From positions 2,914,001-2,978,000 of the forward strand of contig NZ_CP079865.1 of the NCBI RefSeq assembly GCF_025263565.1: a stretch of 64,000 bases of DNA, given 5' to 3'. This DNA comes from Mycobacterium sp. SMC-8 (GTDB lineage: Bacteria; Actinomycetota; Actinomycetes; Mycobacteriales; Mycobacteriaceae). The position numbers were made by a program, and so were the translations under genes. This document shows, piece after piece, positions 18,717-26,175 of this stretch. The notes beneath the pieces are model-generated. The model was not told where the DNA came from. It saw only the letters and a program-made list of their open reading frames with translations, and ran no database searches. Every line of letters starts with the position of its first letter. Position 1 is the first letter of the stretch.

Positions 18717-19181
18717 TCAGACCGCGCCGTCGAACCCGTGCTGGCGCCACGCTTCGTACACCGCCACGGCGGCGGCGTTGGACAGGTTCAGCGACCGCCG
18801 TCCGGCGAGCATCGGGATCCGCACCTGGGACGTGATGTGCGGGTCGGCCAGCGTGGCCTGATCCAGTCCGGTCGGTTCCGGGCCGAACATCAGCACGTCG
18901 CCGGGGCGGTAGGTGATGTCGGCGAACGACGTGGTGGCGTGCGCGGTGAACGCGAACACCCGTGCGGGGGTCACCGCGGCCCACGCTGCGTCGAGGTCGG
19001 CGTGCACAGTCACCGACGCGAGGTCGTGGTAGTCCAGCCCGGCCCGCCGCAGTTTGGGTTCGGACAGGTCGAAGCCGAGCGGCTCGACCAGATGCAGTTC
19101 GCACCCGGTACCCGCCACCATCCGGATGGCGTTGCCGGTGTTGGGCGCGATGCGCGGCGAGTGGAACAGCACCTTGAACAC
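18717..19181 (-). CDS. trmL: tRNA 2'-O-methyltransferase TrmL (SpoU family)
   Basis: A 154-residue SPOUT methyltransferase that should methylate the 2'-OH of wobble C34/U34 of tRNA-Leu using SAM. Short, single-domain length is typical of TrmL. Motifs are NTGNAIRM (motif 1), MFGPEPTGLD (motif 2) and IPMLAGRRSLNLSNAAAVAVYE (motif 3, deep trefoil knot; quoted in part: SLNLSNAAAVAVYE). It starts at GTG 19181, divergent from the methyltransferase at 19199 by only 17 bases, so their promoters overlap. Confidence 0.92.
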   Translation of the reverse strand: MFKVLFHSPRIAPNTGNAIRMVAGTGCELHLVEPLGFDLSEPKLRRAGLDYHDLASVTVHADLDAAWAAVTPARVFAFTAHATTSFADITYRPGDVLMFGPEPTGLDQATLADPHITSQVRIPMLAGRRSLNLSNAAAVAVYEAWRQHGFDGAV

Positions 19182-19198
19182 ACCGGGATAATGCCAGC

Positions 19199-19804
19199 AT
19201 GGTCGAAACGAGTCTCTGGATGCGCAAGGTTGCGGCCGACCCCGGTCATTCGCGTTGGTACATCGAGCGTTTCCGTGCCATGGCCCGCGCCGGCGACGAC
19301 CTGGACGGCGAAGCGCGCATGGTGGATGCGATGGCCCCGCGTGGCGCCCACGTCCTCGATGCCGGATGCGGCCCCGGCCGGGTGGGCGGTTATCTGGCCG
19401 CAGCCGGACATGAGGTGGTGGGCGTCGACGTCGACCCGGCGCTCATCGAAGCGGCCGAACAGGACCACCCCGGACCGCGGTGGCTGGTCGGAGACCTCGC
19501 CGAGCTCGACCTACCGGCCCGCGGCATCGTCGAGCCGTTCCACATCGTGGTGTCGGCGGGCAACGTGATGACATTTCTCGCACCCAGCACCCGGGCGCAG
19601 GTGCTGGAGAGGTTCCGGGCTCATCTGCGCGACGACGGCCGGGCGGTGATCGGATTCGGCGCCGGCCGCGATTACGAGTTCGCGCAGTTCTTCGACGACG
19701 CGGCACGTGCCGGGCTCACGCCCGATCTGCTGTTGTCGAGCTGGGACCTGCGCCCGTTCGACGAAGGCTCCGGGTTTCTCGTCGCCGTTTTACGGCGCAT
19801 GTGA
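19199..19804 (+). CDS. Class I SAM-dependent methyltransferase
   Basis: A 201-residue small-molecule methyltransferase with SAM-binding motif I VLDAGCGPGRVGGYL and acidic motif II GVDVDP. The post-I region is HIVVSAGNVMTF. The substrate is unknown. Starts ATG 19199, back to back with trmL. The last codons (AVLRRM, stop) form the first unit of a 23-bp tandem array, so the 3' end of the gene has been copied several times downstream. Confidence 0.9.
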   Translation: MVETSLWMRKVAADPGHSRWYIERFRAMARAGDDLDGEARMVDAMAPRGAHVLDAGCGPGRVGGYLAAAGHEVVGVDVDPALIEAAEQDHPGPRWLVGDLAELDLPARGIVEPFHIVVSAGNVMTFLAPSTRAQVLERFRAHLRDDGRAVIGFGAGRDYEFAQFFDDAARAGLTPDLLLSSWDLRPFDEGSGFLVAVLRRM

Positions 19805-19888
19805 GGGCCGTTTTACGGCGCATGTGAGGGCCGTTTTACGGCGCATGTGAGGGCCGTTTTACGGCGCATGTGAGGGCCGTTTTACGGC
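19784..19888. repeat. 23-bp tandem array, 4.5 copies, containing a gene's stop codon
   Basis: The unit GCCGTTTTACGGCGCATGTG plus AGG repeats perfectly at 19784, 19807, 19830 and 19853, and a 13-base partial starts at 19876. Copy 1 encodes AVLRRM-stop of the methyltransferase. Each unit begins with a small hairpin, GCCGT-TTT-ACGGC. It probably arose by slippage and may act as a string of weak terminators. It is a candidate variable-number locus. Confidence 0.95.
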
Positions 19889-19900
19889 TGGGGTACTGCC

Positions 19901-20053
19901 TCAGTCCAGGCAGGTTTCGTAGCTGGCTATCGAGATCAGGCCGGCGAGGGTGTCGACGTCGACCACTTCGCCGCACATCGCTCGCATCAAGGGGGAGTCA
20001 CCGATTTCGGAGGCATCGGCCAGCGTGGCCACCTCCACGCCGTTGCGGACCAT
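19901..20053 (-). CDS. Small protein of 50 residues, function unknown
   Basis: The ORF starts at ATG 20053 with an excellent ribosome site, CGGAGGTGCGAA, directly ahead, and ends at TGA 19901. The product is acidic, starts MVRNGVEVATLADASEIGDS and ends SIASYETCLD, with two cysteines (residues 27 and 48) and no membrane segment. Nothing in it matches a family I recognise. It is convergent with the methyltransferase and its 23-bp array, and divergent from the conservon. The strong ribosome site and non-random composition support a real gene. The number of residues is below common prediction cut-offs. Confidence 0.65.
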   Translation of the reverse strand: MVRNGVEVATLADASEIGDSPLMRAMCGEVVDVDTLAGLISIASYETCLD

Positions 20054-20365
20054 TTCGCACCTCCGATTGTGAATGCAACATTACCCATTGTGACGCAGTT
20101 CTCACTTCACTTGTTGTTCCATTCTTCGCGTGTCGGCGGTATCGGCGGCCTCGAACACGTAACGATCACCTACCGTTTCGGTGGAGTAGGGCTCGAACGA
20201 CGCCGAAAAGGGTTTGCCGGCACTAGTTTTGGCTAACTACCGGTGAATCTGCAGGCACGCGTGTTCAGTGCCGACAGTGGAATCCCTCGATCCTGGCTGT
20301 CATACTCGTCGAATTGCCAGGCCCAGCAGGTCCGTCGGCCTGAGGCCGTCATCATCAGGAAGCGT
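20054..20365. other. Intergenic leader of the mfp conservon
   Basis: About 310 bases with no convincing gene. It is moderately AT-richer near 20075-20120 and must contain the divergent promoters of the 50-residue gene and the conservon. I see no clear palindrome. An in-frame ATG at 20243 would extend the first conservon protein by 41 residues of un-protein-like sequence and is rejected. Confidence 0.5.
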
Positions 20366-22681
20366 ATGACCGACCCTCGATCAGTGATTCGTGCGCGTCC
20401 GCGGCGATGGGCGCTGTCCAACTGGCCGGTCCGGGTGAAAGTGCTCGCCTTGGTCGTCGTGCCGCTCGTGCTGGCAGGTGTCTTCGGTGGGTTGCGCATC
20501 CTTGCGAGCGCGACCGATGCCGCAGACCTTCGGCGCGCGGCCGAGCGCGCCGCCATGGTGCCCGCCGTCGTCGACTACATGGGCGATCTCGAGGCCGTCA
20601 TGGTCACCGCGACCGAAGGCGGCGACGCGCGCCCGGCGATGACGGCCTTCGAAGCCGGCAAGGCCGAACTGCAACATTTTCTCGAGATCACCCCGGTCGA
20701 CGACAGCGTGCGCCTGGCCGTCAATACCCTCATCGATTACGGACAGGATCTCCTCGACGAGATCAATGCCGACACCATCGATCTGCGCACCCGGGTGATG
20801 ACCTACGCTCCGCTGCTGATCACGGCGCAGACCGCCATCACGGGTCTGGTAGACACCGACGACGCGCGGGTGCGCTCCCAGGCCGACACGCTGTCACGTG
20901 CCGTCGGCGCGCGGGGCCAGATGGCGATGCAGCGAATGCTGGTCAACCGCGGTGCTGAGCTCCCCGAGCCGTTGCTGCGGTCGGCGATGGTCACCGTGGC
21001 GGGCACCGAGCCCGCGACCGTCACCGCGATCAGCACCTACCTCGGCGGCGCGACGAGCGAGGCGGCGGCGCTGCGTTCGGAGATGGTCAAGCGCATGGCG
21101 CTGTTGTCCGAGCCGGCCACCGTGCTGGTGGGCAACCCCGAACTGCTCGCGTCGCAGACGATCACGCGCGACATCGCCGACGCCGTGATTGCGCAGACCG
21201 CAGCCGGCATTCCGGCGACGGTGGCGAGTGAGGCCGATGACGCACGGACTGCCGCGATCCGGGATGCCGTCGTGGTCGGTGCGACGATCCTGCTCGCGCT
21301 GCTTCTCGTGTTTTTGGTGGCGCGCTCGATGGTGCGTCCGCTGCGAACGCTGCGCGACAGTGCGCTGAAGGTCGCGCACGAAGACCTGGCGCGCGAAGTC
21401 GAGCATGTCCGCAGCGACGGCAGGGAGTTCCCGGTCCAGCCGATCCCTGTGCACACCACCGAGGAGGTGGGTCAGGTGGCCCACGCGGTCGACGAACTGC
21501 ACCAGCAGGCCGTCATGCTCGCCGGGGAGCAGGCCCGCCTGCAGATGCAGGTGACCGACATGTTCGAGACGTTGTCGCGGCGTAACCGCTCGCTGGTCGA
21601 TCAGCAGCTCACGCTCATCGACCGGCTCGAGCGCGACGAGCAGGACCCCGCGCGGCTCGAAAGCCTTTTCCGCCTGGACCATCTCGCGGCGCGGATGCGC
21701 CGCAACGGCTCCAATCTCATGGTGCTGGCCGGTGCGGACGTCTCCCGCGAGCAGGCCGACTCGGTGCCGGTCACCGCCCTGGTCAACGCCGCCGCGTCGG
21801 AGGTCCAGGACTACGTCCGCGTCGCCGCCGCCGACCTGCCCGACATCGAGATCGACGGGACGGTCGCCGGCGACCTCGTGCATCTACTGGCCGAACTGCT
21901 GGACAACGGGCTGCGCTACTCGCCACCGACAACCCGGGTCCAGGTGTCGGCGGTGCCGACGGGCAGCGGCGGACTGGTGGTCGAAGTCAGCGACACCGGG
22001 CTCGGAATGACCGATGCCGATCTACGGGTGGCCAACACCCGGTTGGAGTCCGGTGGCGAGGTGACTCCGTACACCGCGCGGCACATGGGGCTGTTCGTGG
22101 TCGGCCGGCTCGCCGCCGCGCACGGGTTGGTGGTCCGGCTACGCAGCACCGTGGCCGGACAGGCCGATTCGGGCACCACGGCCGGGGTGTACATCCCGCC
22201 CCGCCTACTGATCCACACCGTCCCCGTGCAGCCCGGTCACGCACCCGAACCTGTCCCCGAACCCGCTCCTGAACCGGTTGTTGCGGCCGTCGCAGAACGG
22301 GTTGCCGAGGTGCTCCCGCAGCGCCGGCAGGTACCCGAGGACTCCGAGGACGACGCGATCTATCAGACGATGCTCTCGGAGTGGTTGGTTGACCCGCACG
22401 AGCTGTCGCACAGCACGGATCTGGACTGGAAGGCCGTGTGGGACCACGGCTGGTCGGCGGCCGAAGCCGCAGCGTCCGCTCCGGTGCAGGAGCACACGCC
22501 GGAAGGGCTGCCGATCCGGCAGCCGGGTGCGCGCTTCGTGCCCGGCCACGCCGACGGCGAGCCGATAGCATCGGTCTCCCGGGATCCGGAAGCGGTCCGC
22601 GCCAGCATCGGCAATCACTTCGGTGGGGTGCAGGCCGGCCGTCGACGGGCGCAGGAATCCGGAGGAACCGACTCGCTATGA
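20366..22681 (+). CDS. Conservon sensor: membrane histidine-kinase-like ATPase
   Basis: A 771-residue membrane protein. TM1 is near residues 20-40 ([15 protein letters not shown]). A large extracytoplasmic nitrate/nitrite-sensor-like helical domain follows, then TM2 near 305-325 ([18 protein letters not shown]), a HAMP linker and a HATPase_c domain with [12 protein letters not shown] and SDTGLGM. No phosphorylatable His box is obvious, as in other conservon CvnA proteins. It heads a five-gene operon ending in mfpA and overlaps the next gene by ATGA. Start ATG 20366 has AGGA upstream. It presumably signals to the GTPase module. Confidence 0.92.
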   Translation: MTDPRSVIRARPRRWALSNWPVRVKVLALVVVPLVLAGVFGGLRILASATDAADLRRAAERAAMVPAVVDYMGDLEAVMVTATEGGDARPAMTAFEAGKAELQHFLEITPVDDSVRLAVNTLIDYGQDLLDEINADTIDLRTRVMTYAPLLITAQTAITGLVDTDDARVRSQADTLSRAVGARGQMAMQRMLVNRGAELPEPLLRSAMVTVAGTEPATVTAISTYLGGATSEAAALRSEMVKRMALLSEPATVLVGNPELLASQTITRDIADAVIAQTAAGIPATVASEADDARTAAIRDAVVVGATILLALLLVFLVARSMVRPLRTLRDSALKVAHEDLAREVEHVRSDGREFPVQPIPVHTTEEVGQVAHAVDELHQQAVMLAGEQARLQMQVTDMFETLSRRNRSLVDQQLTLIDRLERDEQDPARLESLFRLDHLAARMRRNGSNLMVLAGADVSREQADSVPVTALVNAAASEVQDYVRVAAADLPDIEIDGTVAGDLVHLLAELLDNGLRYSPPTTRVQVSAVPTGSGGLVVEVSDTGLGMTDADLRVANTRLESGGEVTPYTARHMGLFVVGRLAAAHGLVVRLRSTVAGQADSGTTAGVYIPPRLLIHTVPVQPGHAPEPVPEPAPEPVVAAVAERVAEVLPQRRQVPEDSEDDAIYQTMLSEWLVDPHELSHSTDLDWKAVWDHGWSAAEAAASAPVQEHTPEGLPIRQPGARFVPGHADGEPIASVSRDPEAVRASIGNHFGGVQAGRRRAQESGGTDSL

Positions 22682-23067
22682 CTTCGCTGGACTGGTTGGT
22701 GGCCAAGTTCGCCGACGACGTGCCGGGAGTGGCGCACGCGATCCTCGTCTCGGCGGACGGTCTTCGGATGGCGGCCAGCGCGCATATCCCGCCGGAGCGG
22801 GCCGATCAGCTGGCGGCGGTGGCATCGGGTCTGGCGAGCCTGTCGACCGGGGCGGCGCAGCTGTTCGACGGTGGGCACGTGCTGCAGTCGGTTGTCGAGA
22901 TGGAGAACGGCTACCTGCTGTTGATGCGGGTCGGCGACGGTTCCCATCTCGCGACACTTGCGACCCGCAACTGCGACATCGGCCAGATCGGCTACGAGAT
23001 GGCCATTCTCGTGGAACGGGTCGGTGCGGTGGTGCAGGCGTCGCGGCGTGCCGCGCGGCATCCGTGA
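22678..23067 (+). CDS. Roadblock/LC7-domain protein (conservon B)
   Basis: A 129-residue roadblock-fold protein ([20 protein letters not shown], then [12 protein letters not shown]). Such proteins act as regulators or GTPase-activating partners of small Ras-like GTPases such as the one encoded two genes on. The start ATG overlaps the sensor stop (ATGA). It is the second gene of the operon. Cytosolic or membrane-associated through the sensor. Confidence 0.92.
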   Translation: MTSLDWLVAKFADDVPGVAHAILVSADGLRMAASAHIPPERADQLAAVASGLASLSTGAAQLFDGGHVLQSVVEMENGYLLLMRVGDGSHLATLATRNCDIGQIGYEMAILVERVGAVVQASRRAARHP

Positions 23068-23074
23068 GCCGCGT

Positions 23075-23452
23075 ATGGGAGCGCACGACAAACCGGAACG
23101 CGAGACCACCGAGCCCAGTCTGGTGCGCCCGTACACGTTGACGGCGGGGCGCACCGATTCTTCTGTCCAGTTACCGCTGGAGGCGCCGATCGGTGTGGCA
23201 GCTTCCGCGGAGCCGGTACGGTGGCCGGTTCATGACATCCGAGGTCAGATCCTCGCCTTGTGTGTCGAACGTCCGTCGGTGGCCGAGATTGCCGCGCATC
23301 TCTCACTTCCGCTCGGCGTGGCGCGGGTGCTCGTGGGGGATCTGGTGGTGCAGGGTTATGCGCGGGTACACACCACCCTGGGAGAGGCCGCAACGGCCGA
23401 CGAACGACGGGAACTGATCGGAAGGACACTGCGTGGGCTCAGGGCGCTCTAG
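23075..23452 (+). CDS. DUF742 protein (conservon C)
   Basis: A 125-residue DUF742 protein with the typical VRPYTLTAGRT opening and a winged-helix-like region (SVAEIAAHLSLPLGVARVLV, then GDLVVQGY). It is always encoded between roadblock and GTPase genes in actinobacterial conservons and its role is unknown. ATG 23075 lies 7 bases after the roadblock stop. The gene overlaps the GTPase by 20 bases. Confidence 0.92.
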   Translation: MGAHDKPERETTEPSLVRPYTLTAGRTDSSVQLPLEAPIGVAASAEPVRWPVHDIRGQILALCVERPSVAEIAAHLSLPLGVARVLVGDLVVQGYARVHTTLGEAATADERRELIGRTLRGLRAL

Positions 23453-23999
23453 GGCTTCCACCAAGATCGTGGTCTCCGGCGGTTTCGGCGCCGGCAAGAC
23501 GACGTTCGTGGGCGCGGTGTCGGAGATCGTGCCGCTGCGCACCGAGGCGCTGGTGACCGACATGTCCGAGGGGGTAGACGGGCTGGAGGCCACGCCGGAC
23601 AAGACCACCACCACCGTCGCGATGGACTTCGGGCGCATCAGTCTGGATGAGGACCTGGTGCTGTACCTGTTCGGCACCCCGGGGCAGCGCCGGTTCTGGT
23701 TCATGTGGGATGACCTGATCCGCGGTGCGATCGGGGCGATCGTGTTGGTGGATCTTCGCCGGCTGGCCGACAGTTTCGCCGCCGTGGACTTCTTCGAGGC
23801 GCGCAAGCTCCCCTTCCTCGTGGCGGTCAACGAATTCGACGACGCCCCAAAGCACTCCCTGTCGGCGGTGCGTACGGCGCTGGCGCTGCCCGATCACGTG
23901 CCGCTGATGACGGTGGACGCCCGAAGTCGAGAGTCGGCAAAAGCGGCCCTGATCACCGTCACTGAGTATGCGTTGACCCGCTTGGCGGCGACGGGTTGA
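23433..23999 (+). CDS. mfpB: Conservon GTPase (MfpB-like)
   Basis: A 188-residue Ras-like ATP/GTP-binding protein with P-loop GGFGAGKTT at residues 16-24, switch II FGTPGQRRFWFMW and base-recognition NEFD in place of NKxD. In M. smegmatis the adjacent GTPase MfpB influences protection of gyrase by MfpA. The same adjacency is seen here. GTG 23433 overlaps DUF742 by 20 bases, and the stop overlaps the mfpA ATG by one base (TGATG). Confidence 0.93.
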   Translation: MGSGRSRASTKIVVSGGFGAGKTTFVGAVSEIVPLRTEALVTDMSEGVDGLEATPDKTTTTVAMDFGRISLDEDLVLYLFGTPGQRRFWFMWDDLIRGAIGAIVLVDLRRLADSFAAVDFFEARKLPFLVAVNEFDDAPKHSLSAVRTALALPDHVPLMTVDARSRESAKAALITVTEYALTRLAATG

Positions 24000-24550
24000 T
24001 GGACGCCCTCGAGGCAGACCGCGAGTTCGACGGGCAGGTTTTTCGCGACGAGGATCTCAGCAGGCTGCGCACCGAACGTGTGGTGTTCACCGAATGTGAC
24101 TTCACCGGCGCCGATTTGTCCGATTCCGAACACACAGGGTCAGCGTTCCGCAATTGCACGTTCCGCCGGACCTCGCTGTGGCACAGCACGTTTCGGCATT
24201 GCAGTTTTCTCGGTTCGACCTTTACCGAGTGTCGGTTGCGGCCTCTGACTCTGGTCGAGGTGGACTTCACGCTCGCCGTGTTGGCCGGAGTGGATCTGCG
24301 CAAGACCGATCTGTCGGACTGCCGGCTGCGTGAAACCAGTCTGGTGGGGACCGATCTGCGGCAGGCGGTGCTGGCGAGGGCCGATCTCGGTGGTGCGCGG
24401 GTGCAGAACGCCCGATTCGACGATGCGGATCTGCGGGGCGCCCGCGTAGACCCCACCTTCTGGACCACCGCGAAACTGCGCGGCGCCAAAGTCGACATCG
24501 AGCAGGCGTTGGCCTTCGCCGCGGCCCACGGTCTTGATATCTCGGGCTGA
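23999..24550 (+). CDS. mfpA: Pentapeptide-repeat gyrase protector MfpA
   Basis: A 183-residue right-handed beta-helix protein with consecutive pentapeptides of the A(D/N)LxX type (CDFTGADLSD, CTFRRTSLWH, ADLGGARVQN, ADLRGARVDP). MfpA forms a DNA-like rod that binds DNA gyrase and lowers fluoroquinolone susceptibility. Length matches Rv3361c. It is the last gene of the conservon and is translationally coupled to the GTPase. The normal role is probably relief of gyrase-generated damage rather than drug resistance. Confidence 0.95.
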   Translation: MDALEADREFDGQVFRDEDLSRLRTERVVFTECDFTGADLSDSEHTGSAFRNCTFRRTSLWHSTFRHCSFLGSTFTECRLRPLTLVEVDFTLAVLAGVDLRKTDLSDCRLRETSLVGTDLRQAVLARADLGGARVQNARFDDADLRGARVDPTFWTTAKLRGAKVDIEQALAFAAAHGLDISG

Positions 24551-24590
24551 CCGTCACCGCTGCAGCACCGTTGTCTTCGGGTCGACTCGC

Positions 24591-24990
24591 TCAGAATGGT
24601 GGTGGGTCGTCGCCGTAGTCGGGTTCGTGCCGTCGGGTGGACGGTTCCCTCGGGCCGGGACTTGGTGGCCGGTGGTCTGTGCGGTGGGGTGGGTTTTCTG
24701 ATCTGCGTCGTCGGCGGTTGTGTGTGCGTTCGGCGGTGATGGTTCGGGTTCGGTTGTGGGCGCGGGTGTTTCGCCGTCGGGGCATCATGGCGCCGCGGTG
24801 CTTGCTGGGGGTGGGTTGGGGTGGGTCACCGGTCCACAGGGTGCCGGTGGGTTGGCAGAGCATGGGGTAGAGCAGCCGGCTGCCGGGGTGGGTGGTGTAG
24901 GTGTGGCCGGTGGGTGCGGTCCAGGTGATGGTGCCGTCGGGCAGTGATCTAAGGCACAGGTTTCGATGCGACCGCCTGCCGTCGGGTTTG
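24591..24990 (-). pseudogene. Remnant of a DUF222/HNH (13E12-type) endonuclease gene
   Basis: Minus-strand translation contains SLPDGTITWTAPTGHTYTTH followed by PGSRLLYPMLC. That is the stretch immediately behind the HNH motif in mycobacterial DUF222 (13E12-repeat) proteins. A proline/arginine-rich tail follows. The DUF222 domain and the HNH residues themselves are missing; sequence upstream goes straight into an unrelated CLRS context, so the gene is 5'-truncated or internally deleted. Its antitoxin neighbour suggests an insertion hot spot. Confidence 0.75.
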
Positions 24991-25043
24991 TACTGGTCAC
25001 GCCGCTGCGCCACAGTTCCGCGTGGACATAAACTTTTGCACCG

Positions 25044-25059
25044 TGACATCATGGTGTCA
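25044..25059. promoter_or_regulatory. Dyad over the antitoxin start, likely autoregulatory operator
   Basis: TGACATCATGGTGTCA: TGACA and TGTCA arms with a six-base spacer, touching the antitoxin ATG at 25059. Ribbon-helix-helix antitoxins usually repress their own operons at such sites. Binding is inferred. Confidence 0.55.
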
Positions 25060-25301
25060 TGCCCGAGATCGCCCAAGAGCCCACCTCACGCACCACCGGC
25101 TTGACAGTCCGCCTGCCCGCCGAGCTGGCCGACATGCTGAAGAACTACGCCTTCGTTACCGAGACCTCGGCGAACGAAGTGATCAAGCGCGCCCTCTTCG
25201 AGTACCTGAAGGTTCATGGCCGGGCCGAGATGATGGAAGCGGCGTTTAACCGCGTCGTCCGGCAGCACAGCGTCGCGCTGGAGAAGCTGGAGAACATGTG
25301 A
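25059..25301 (+). CDS. Ribbon-helix-helix antitoxin of a Doc-type module
   Basis: An 80-residue protein. Residues 13-45 (GLTVRLPAELADMLKNYAFV, then ETSANEVIKRALFEYL) form a ribbon-helix-helix DNA-binding unit. The C-terminal helix (residues 55-80, AAFNRVVRQHSVALEKLENM) would clamp the toxin. The stop overlaps the doc start by GTGA, the usual antitoxin-first arrangement. An operator-like dyad covers its start codon. The gene is intact although its toxin gene is split, so it would be selectively neutral or still useful if the truncated Doc is toxic. Confidence 0.85.
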   Translation: MPEIAQEPTSRTTGLTVRLPAELADMLKNYAFVTETSANEVIKRALFEYLKVHGRAEMMEAAFNRVVRQHSVALEKLENM

Positions 25302-25585
25302 TCATCTACTTGGTCTCCGACGATGTAGCCCTGATCAACCGGCGCTTCGTCGGCCCGCACCAGCTCCGTGACTTCGGCCTGCTGGATGCAGCCGTCACGC
25401 GACCGCAGATGAGCGCCTACGGCAGCGATGCGTTCCCCACCATCCATGAGAAGGCGGCGGCGCTCCTTCATGGGCTGGCCCGCTCACACCCGTTCGTGAA
25501 CGGCAACAAGCGAACGGCGTGGACGGCCACTGCGATGTTCTACATGCTGAACGGATACAACCTCAACGCCGAGGCTGGCGAGATT

Positions 25586-25588
25586 GTC
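25586..25588. repeat. Target duplication GTC, left copy (IS-A)
   Basis: GTC here and at 31670-31672 flank the TG...CA ends of IS-A. Removing one copy and the insert restores the doc frame exactly. Confidence 0.85.
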
Positions 25589-25616
25589 TGGGGTTCCCCA
25601 GAAAAAGTGGACGCGG

Positions 25617-25826
25617 TTAGCTTGCTTCCAGGGTGACACTCATGGTGCGTTCGTAGCTAATTGGTGAGCGCTGACCGATCGCCGAGTGCCTACGTTGATG
25701 ATTGTAGAATCGCATCCAATTGTCAACTGCTGCAATCAATTCGACTTTCGTCGCGAAAGTGTGCCGGTAGTAGAACTCATGCTTGAACGTCGACCACAGC
25801 GATTCGGCACCGGCGTTATCCCAGCA
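25617..25826 (-). pseudogene. IS-A transposase orfB, C-terminal fragment
   Basis: The frame begins at the junction with [20 protein letters not shown] and ends at TAA 25617 after [11 protein letters not shown], 69 codons. It supplies the catalytic Glu of the IS3 DDE triad (in AESLW) and the usual [13 protein letters not shown] ending. It joins the N-terminal part at 29232, where MGATGIC continues into CWDNAG once the inserted element is removed. Confidence 0.92.
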
Positions 25827-25875
25827 TTGACCGGCTAATGCGGGCTCAGGGAGCTGTGTTGGCGTGCGGAGTGGT

Positions 25876-26175
25876 TCATTGTCGGGGTGGTGTGGTGAGT
25901 TTGCGGAGTTGTTCGTCGTGGCGTTTGACGCGTGCGGCGAGTGCTTCGACGGCGGTGCGTAGGTGGGCGACGTCGGTGGCCAGGCCGGTGAGGGTGCGGG
26001 CGTCGGTTTGTCGGGTGCGGTGTTCGTCGACGATGGCGCGGAGCTGGCGGTCGCGGTAGAGGGTGGCGCGGCTGATCTGGGCGTGCTCGGCGACGGCGGT
26101 GAAGGTGATGGGCTGGCCGGCGGTGGCGAGGTTGGCGCAGACCCGTTCGACGCGCAGCAGGGCGGGTTCGTTCAT
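25876..26175 (-). CDS. tnpC: TnpC-like accessory protein (DUF6262-like)
   Basis: A 99-residue protein with an N-terminal helix-turn-helix-like part ([20 protein letters not shown]) and a C-terminal coiled coil ([20 protein letters not shown]). In Tn554, TnpC affects efficiency and orientation of transposition. ATG 26175 overlaps the tnpB stop (ATGA). The open frame extends further upstream, but that region is the antisense of tnpB. Confidence 0.85.
   Translation of the reverse strand: MNEPALLRVERVCANLATAGQPITFTAVAEHAQISRATLYRDRQLRAIVDEHRTRQTDARTLTGLATDVAHLRTAVEALAARVKRHDEQLRKLTTPPRQ

Noticed and set aside
19784..19888. CRISPR array
   Set aside because: The units are adjacent with no spacers, and no cas gene is present.
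19870..20226. 118-codon plus-strand frame after the tandem repeats
   Set aside because: Arg/Pro/Ser-rich, starts inside the repeat and lies antisense to the better-supported 50-residue ORF.
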